This document shows, one piece after another, positions 6,268-8,364 of a DNA stretch of 8,364 nucleotides. The stretch lies in assembly GCA_015488125.1 (NCBI GenBank), contig WFOJ01000226.1, positions 1 to 8,364 of the forward strand. Reading direction: 5' to 3'. A program made the translations under genes and the position numbers. Positions within the stretch are counted from its first letter, which is position 1, and each line of letters begins with the position of its first letter. This DNA comes from Mariprofundaceae bacterium (GTDB taxonomy: Bacteria; Pseudomonadota; Zetaproteobacteria; Mariprofundales; Mariprofundaceae). The notes below the pieces were generated by a model that was given only the letters and a program-made list of their open reading frames with translations, was not told the origin of the DNA and did no database searches.

Positions 6268-7113
6268 TTGCTGGAATGGTGGCTGGCCGACCCGCCTGAT
6301 CGCTGGCACCCTGTAGCCTGGTTGGGTCAACTGGCCGGTTATGCCGAGCGTCTTTATTACGCCGATAGCCGGTGGCGCGGTGTCTGGCTGTATGGACTGA
6401 TCATCGCGCCTTGCGCAGCGCTTCTGTGGTCAGCGCACGAACTGATGGGCTGGCCTGCTGATGTCTTCATGCTGTGGTTGAGCACAGGCTGGCATTCCCT
6501 GTTTCACCATGTGCGTAAGGTGCTGGACGCTGACCAGCCGGCAGACGCGCGGGTGGCTGTCAGCCATATCGTCAGTCGCGATACGCAGCAGATGAACATG
6601 CAGGATGCGCGGCGTGCGGCCCTGGAATCGCTGGCTGAAAATGCCTCTGATGCTGTGCTGGCACCGCTGTTCTGGTTTACTCTGTTTGGCGCTCCTGCCG
6701 CCGCTTGCTACCGCATGGTCAACACGCTGGATGCCATGTGGGGCTATCGCAACTCCCGCTACCGGAACTTTGGCTGGTGCGCAGCCAGGGTTGATGACAT
6801 CGCCAATTACCTGCCTGCACGACTGACGGCCATCAGCCTCTTTCTTTGTGGTCAGCGTTGTTGCTGGCATCAACTGGCATCACAGGCGGCCACGCATGCA
6901 TCGCCCAACGCCGGTTGGCCCGAAGCAGCGCTGGCGCACGCGGCCGGTATTCGCCTGGGCGGTCCCGTCTGGCGAGATGGCAAGCTGGATGAACGTCCGC
7001 CCTACGGCCCGATGCAAGCCAGGAAACTGAATCAACAAGCAACGCAAGATGCCATGCGCTGCGTACATCGGTCGCTGGCGCTGGCCATACTGGCACTGTT
7101 GTTGCTATTGTGA
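6268..7113 (+). CDS. cbiB: Adenosylcobinamide-phosphate synthase (CbiB/CobD-type membrane protein)
   Basis: This enzyme attaches the aminopropanol (phosphate) linker to adenosylcobyric acid in late cobalamin synthesis; it is an integral inner-membrane protein. Numbered from the TTG at 6268 (281 residues), diagnostic stretches are WLADPPDRWHPVAWLG (5-20), VSRDT (102-106), LESLAENASDAVLAPLFW (119-136), GAPAAACYRMVNTLDAMWGY (141-160), RYRNFGWCAARVDDIANYLP (164-183), SPNAGWPEAALA (212-223) and RLGGP (229-233), plus a C-terminal hydrophobic segment. The protein is shorter than the roughly 310-320 usual. The family normally has a hydrophobic run before the DP motif; here that run (SVLCFALLL) is encoded upstream of the TTG in the same frame, after a stop at 6226. 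A CTG at 6244, overlapping the proA TGA as CTGA, would restore it, so the true start is uncertain. No other cob gene is in the window. Pseudomonas-style nomenclature calls it cobD. Confidence 0.92.
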   Translation: MLEWWLADPPDRWHPVAWLGQLAGYAERLYYADSRWRGVWLYGLIIAPCAALLWSAHELMGWPADVFMLWLSTGWHSLFHHVRKVLDADQPADARVAVSHIVSRDTQQMNMQDARRAALESLAENASDAVLAPLFWFTLFGAPAAACYRMVNTLDAMWGYRNSRYRNFGWCAARVDDIANYLPARLTAISLFLCGQRCCWHQLASQAATHASPNAGWPEAALAHAAGIRLGGPVWRDGKLDERPPYGPMQARKLNQQATQDAMRCVHRSLALAILALLLLL

Positions 7114-7118
7114 TGCAA

Positions 7119-7796
7119 TCAGGTCTGGCAAGCCTCTGACATCATGGCCACGGCTTCATCGGCCGCCGCTGCCGGGTCTTTTGCCTGAATAATGGGGCGG
7201 CCGATCACCATATAATCTGTGCCACAGCGCACGGCATCGGCTGGCGTGGCGATGCGCGCCTGATCCTGCAATGACTGATGCCCCCAGCGTATGCCCGGCG
7301 TCACCGTTAAAAATGCCGACCCTTGCTGCGCCTTGATGGCCGCGACTTCCTGCGCGCTGCACACCACGCCATCCAGCCCGCAGTCCGCTACCAGCGCCGC
7401 AGCCTGCAAAATCTGCTGACGGATCGCATCGCCACCGGCAACGCTGGTTAAGACCGTCACAGCAATCAGGCGCATATCAGGGAATGCGGCCGCCGCTTCA
7501 CTGGCTGCGCGCAACATGGCCTCGCCACCACTGGCGTGAACATTCACCATATCCACGCCCAGCGCTCCGGCGCTTTCCACCGCCTGATGCACCGTATTGG
7601 GAATATCATGAAATTTCAGATCAAGAAAAATCCGGTGATGCTGCGCCAGCTCACGAATCAGCGCCGGCCCTTCGGCCACAAACAGGCGCAGGCCAACTTT
7701 CAGCCAGCCCACATGACCCACAAGCTGATCGCGTAATTGCAAAGCCTGTGTGGCTGTGGGCACATCCAGCGCAACCATGATTTTATCTTTCATCAT
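7119..7796 (-). CDS. pyrF: Orotidine 5'-phosphate decarboxylase
   Basis: PyrF decarboxylates OMP to UMP, the last step of de novo pyrimidine synthesis. The 225 residues form one TIM barrel. Key motifs are IMVALDVP (6-13), WLKVGLRLF (31-39, the substrate lysine strand), LDLKFHDIPNTV (58-69, holding the catalytic Asp-Lys-Asp set D59, K61, D64), MVNVHASGG (83-91), TVTPGIR (164-170) and YMVIGRPI (195-202). The ATG at 7796 has AGGAG with six bases between GGAG and the start; a second ATG follows directly at 7793. The open frame runs on to 8057, but that part is antisense to the leader and to the tRNA-Ala gene, so it is not protein. The gene converges on cbiB with only five bases between stops and no visible terminator. 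Confidence 0.96.
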   Translation of the reverse strand: MMKDKIMVALDVPTATQALQLRDQLVGHVGWLKVGLRLFVAEGPALIRELAQHHRIFLDLKFHDIPNTVHQAVESAGALGVDMVNVHASGGEAMLRAASEAAAAFPDMRLIAVTVLTSVAGGDAIRQQILQAAALVADCGLDGVVCSAQEVAAIKAQQGSAFLTVTPGIRWGHQSLQDQARIATPADAVRCGTDYMVIGRPIIQAKDPAAAADEAVAMMSEACQT

Positions 7797-7893
7797 ATGC
7801 TTCTCCTGCAACGGTAGGGGTGGAAGGCATCCGGTGGAAACCGGTGACATGATGAAGGGTCGCAAGGATTGTTCAACAGGCGGTCCGCAGCGT

Positions 7894-7921
7894 TTGACAA
7901 GCCTGAAAATCCAGCTAAGTT
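7894..7921 (+). promoter_or_regulatory. Predicted promoter of tRNA-Ala
   Basis: A perfect TTGACA (7894-7899) is followed 16 bases later by TAAGTT (7916-7921), a weak -10 match. The GC-rich discriminator CGCCGCCGC before the tRNA is characteristic of stringently controlled stable-RNA promoters. The position, 13 bases before the mature tRNA 5' end, fits a start near 7928. The weak -10 keeps confidence moderate. Confidence 0.6.
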
Positions 7922-7934
7922 TCGCCGCCGCAAC

Positions 7935-8010
<76 letters not shown>

Positions 8011-8020
8011 TGATTCGAAC

Positions 8021-8052
8021 AACCGCCTTTCTTCCGGAAAGGCGGTTTTTTT
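8021..8052 (+). terminator. Rho-independent terminator after tRNA-Ala
   Basis: AACCGCCTTTC (8021-8031) and GAAAGGCGGTT (8037-8047) form an 11-pair perfect stem with a five-base loop, running directly into a seven-base T tract. It lies 10 bases after the tRNA CCA end and closes the single-tRNA transcription unit. Confidence 0.93.
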
Positions 8053-8064
8053 GTCACCTGTTTT

Positions 8065-8079
8065 TGTTGTCAGACAACA
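8065..8079. promoter_or_regulatory. Perfect 7+1+7 inverted repeat, possible operator
   Basis: TGTTGTC, a central A, then GACAACA form a perfect inverted repeat just after the tRNA terminator. It is the clearest structure in the roughly 160 bases (8053-8215) between that terminator and prmC, which otherwise hold no gene I can support. The one-base centre argues against an RNA hairpin and for a dimeric protein-binding site. It does not match the LexA box. The regulator is unknown. Confidence 0.35.
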
Positions 8080-8215
8080 TACCCTGATGTTTTCGAAACC
8101 AGTGCCCGCAGTGGGGTGAAAGAAGATGCCTCGATCGATACCAGCGTTACCTATCTGGCATGCGTGATATTGCTCAAGCTGAATCCCTTGTGATCGGCAT
8201 CATCTGTGAAGTATC

Positions 8216-8364
8216 ATGATACTGCGCCATTTGTTACGTCAGGCACAACAGCAGCTGGCAGCAGCAGGCTGTGACACGCCACGACTGGATGCCGAAGTGC
8301 TGTGGATGCATGTCAGCGATCATTCCCGCTGCGATCTGATTCTTCAGGCTGATCAAGCCGTTGA
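8216..8364 (+). CDS. prmC: Release factor glutamine methyltransferase (partial, 3' end off window)
   Basis: PrmC (HemK) methylates the glutamine of the GGQ motif in release factors RF1 and RF2. Only the N-terminal helical domain is visible (49 codons): LLRQAQQQLAAAGCDTPRLD at residues 5-24, then AEVLWMHV, matching the family pattern LLxxAxxxLxxAGxxxPRLDAExLLxHVL. The catalytic NPPY motif lies outside the window. The ATG at 8216 is the first start after an in-frame TGA at 8207; the Shine-Dalgarno is weak (GTGAAG). The gene does not follow prfA, its common partner; a tRNA unit and an apparently non-coding gap precede it. A 14-base perfect palindrome (8210-8223) is centred on the start codon. 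Confidence 0.85.
   Translation, partial: MILRHLLRQAQQQLAAAGCDTPRLDAEVLWMHVSDHSRCDLILQADQAV

Noticed and set aside
7831..7844. CCGGT-GGAA-ACCGG hairpin in the pyrF leader
   Set aside because: It has only five pairs, no T-run and no link to a known pyrimidine attenuator; too weak to call.
8160..8219. 19-codon frame (MRDIAQAESL...) overlapping the prmC start as ATGA
   Set aside because: The overlap looks like coupling, but there is no Shine-Dalgarno before 8160 and no recognisable protein; chance is likely.

Overview
The window reads as an ordinary chromosomal stretch of a Gram-negative bacterium, most likely a proteobacterium. It has kdsB (a Kdo/LPS gene), two lipoproteins with lipoboxes, proteobacterial-type rpsT, pyrF and proA, and Shine-Dalgarno-led, densely packed genes of moderate GC. 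The assignment to Proteobacteria is inference. The exact class cannot be fixed by eye. No mobile element, CRISPR array or phage gene is visible, and codon use looks uniform throughout.

Region 1 (positions 1-4513, minus strand) is a run of six genes read right to left. They are an uncharacterised lipoprotein, a zinc-independent MDR/quinone oxidoreductase-like enzyme, a small NTF2-like lipoprotein, kdsB (CMP-Kdo synthetase), ribE (riboflavin synthase) and ribBA (DHBP synthase / GTP cyclohydrolase II, cut by the left window edge). Several junctions overlap by 4 bp or abut (lipoprotein/kdsB, kdsB/ribE, ribE/ribBA, lipoprotein/MDR), which points to one or two coupled transcripts. RibBA and RibE bracket riboflavin synthesis: RibBA makes both early precursors and RibE makes the final product. 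The usual partner ribD does not precede ribE here; kdsB does.

Region 2 (4514-4646) is a divergent intergenic region. It holds a strong-looking rpsT promoter with a GC-rich discriminator, a leader hairpin, and a separate hairpin just ahead of the leftward lipoprotein.

Region 3 (4647-7113, plus strand) holds rpsT (ribosomal protein S20, GTG start), a strong terminator, proA (proline biosynthesis), and a cbiB/cobD-type cobalamin gene. The N-terminus of the last probably begins at a non-standard codon overlapping the proA stop.

Region 4 (7119-8364) holds pyrF on the minus strand, convergent with cbiB across 5 bp. It is followed by a single-gene tRNA-Ala(GGC) transcription unit with recognisable promoter and terminator, then about 160 bp of apparently non-coding DNA with a perfect 7+1+7 inverted repeat. 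Last is the start of prmC (release-factor glutamine methyltransferase), cut by the right edge.

I found no convincing new multi-gene system. The points of most interest are translational and regulatory: three non-ATG starts (ribE TTG, rpsT GTG, cbiB TTG or CTG), a palindrome centred on the prmC start codon, a terminator almost touching proA, and unusual gene neighbourhoods for ribE/ribBA, proA and prmC.
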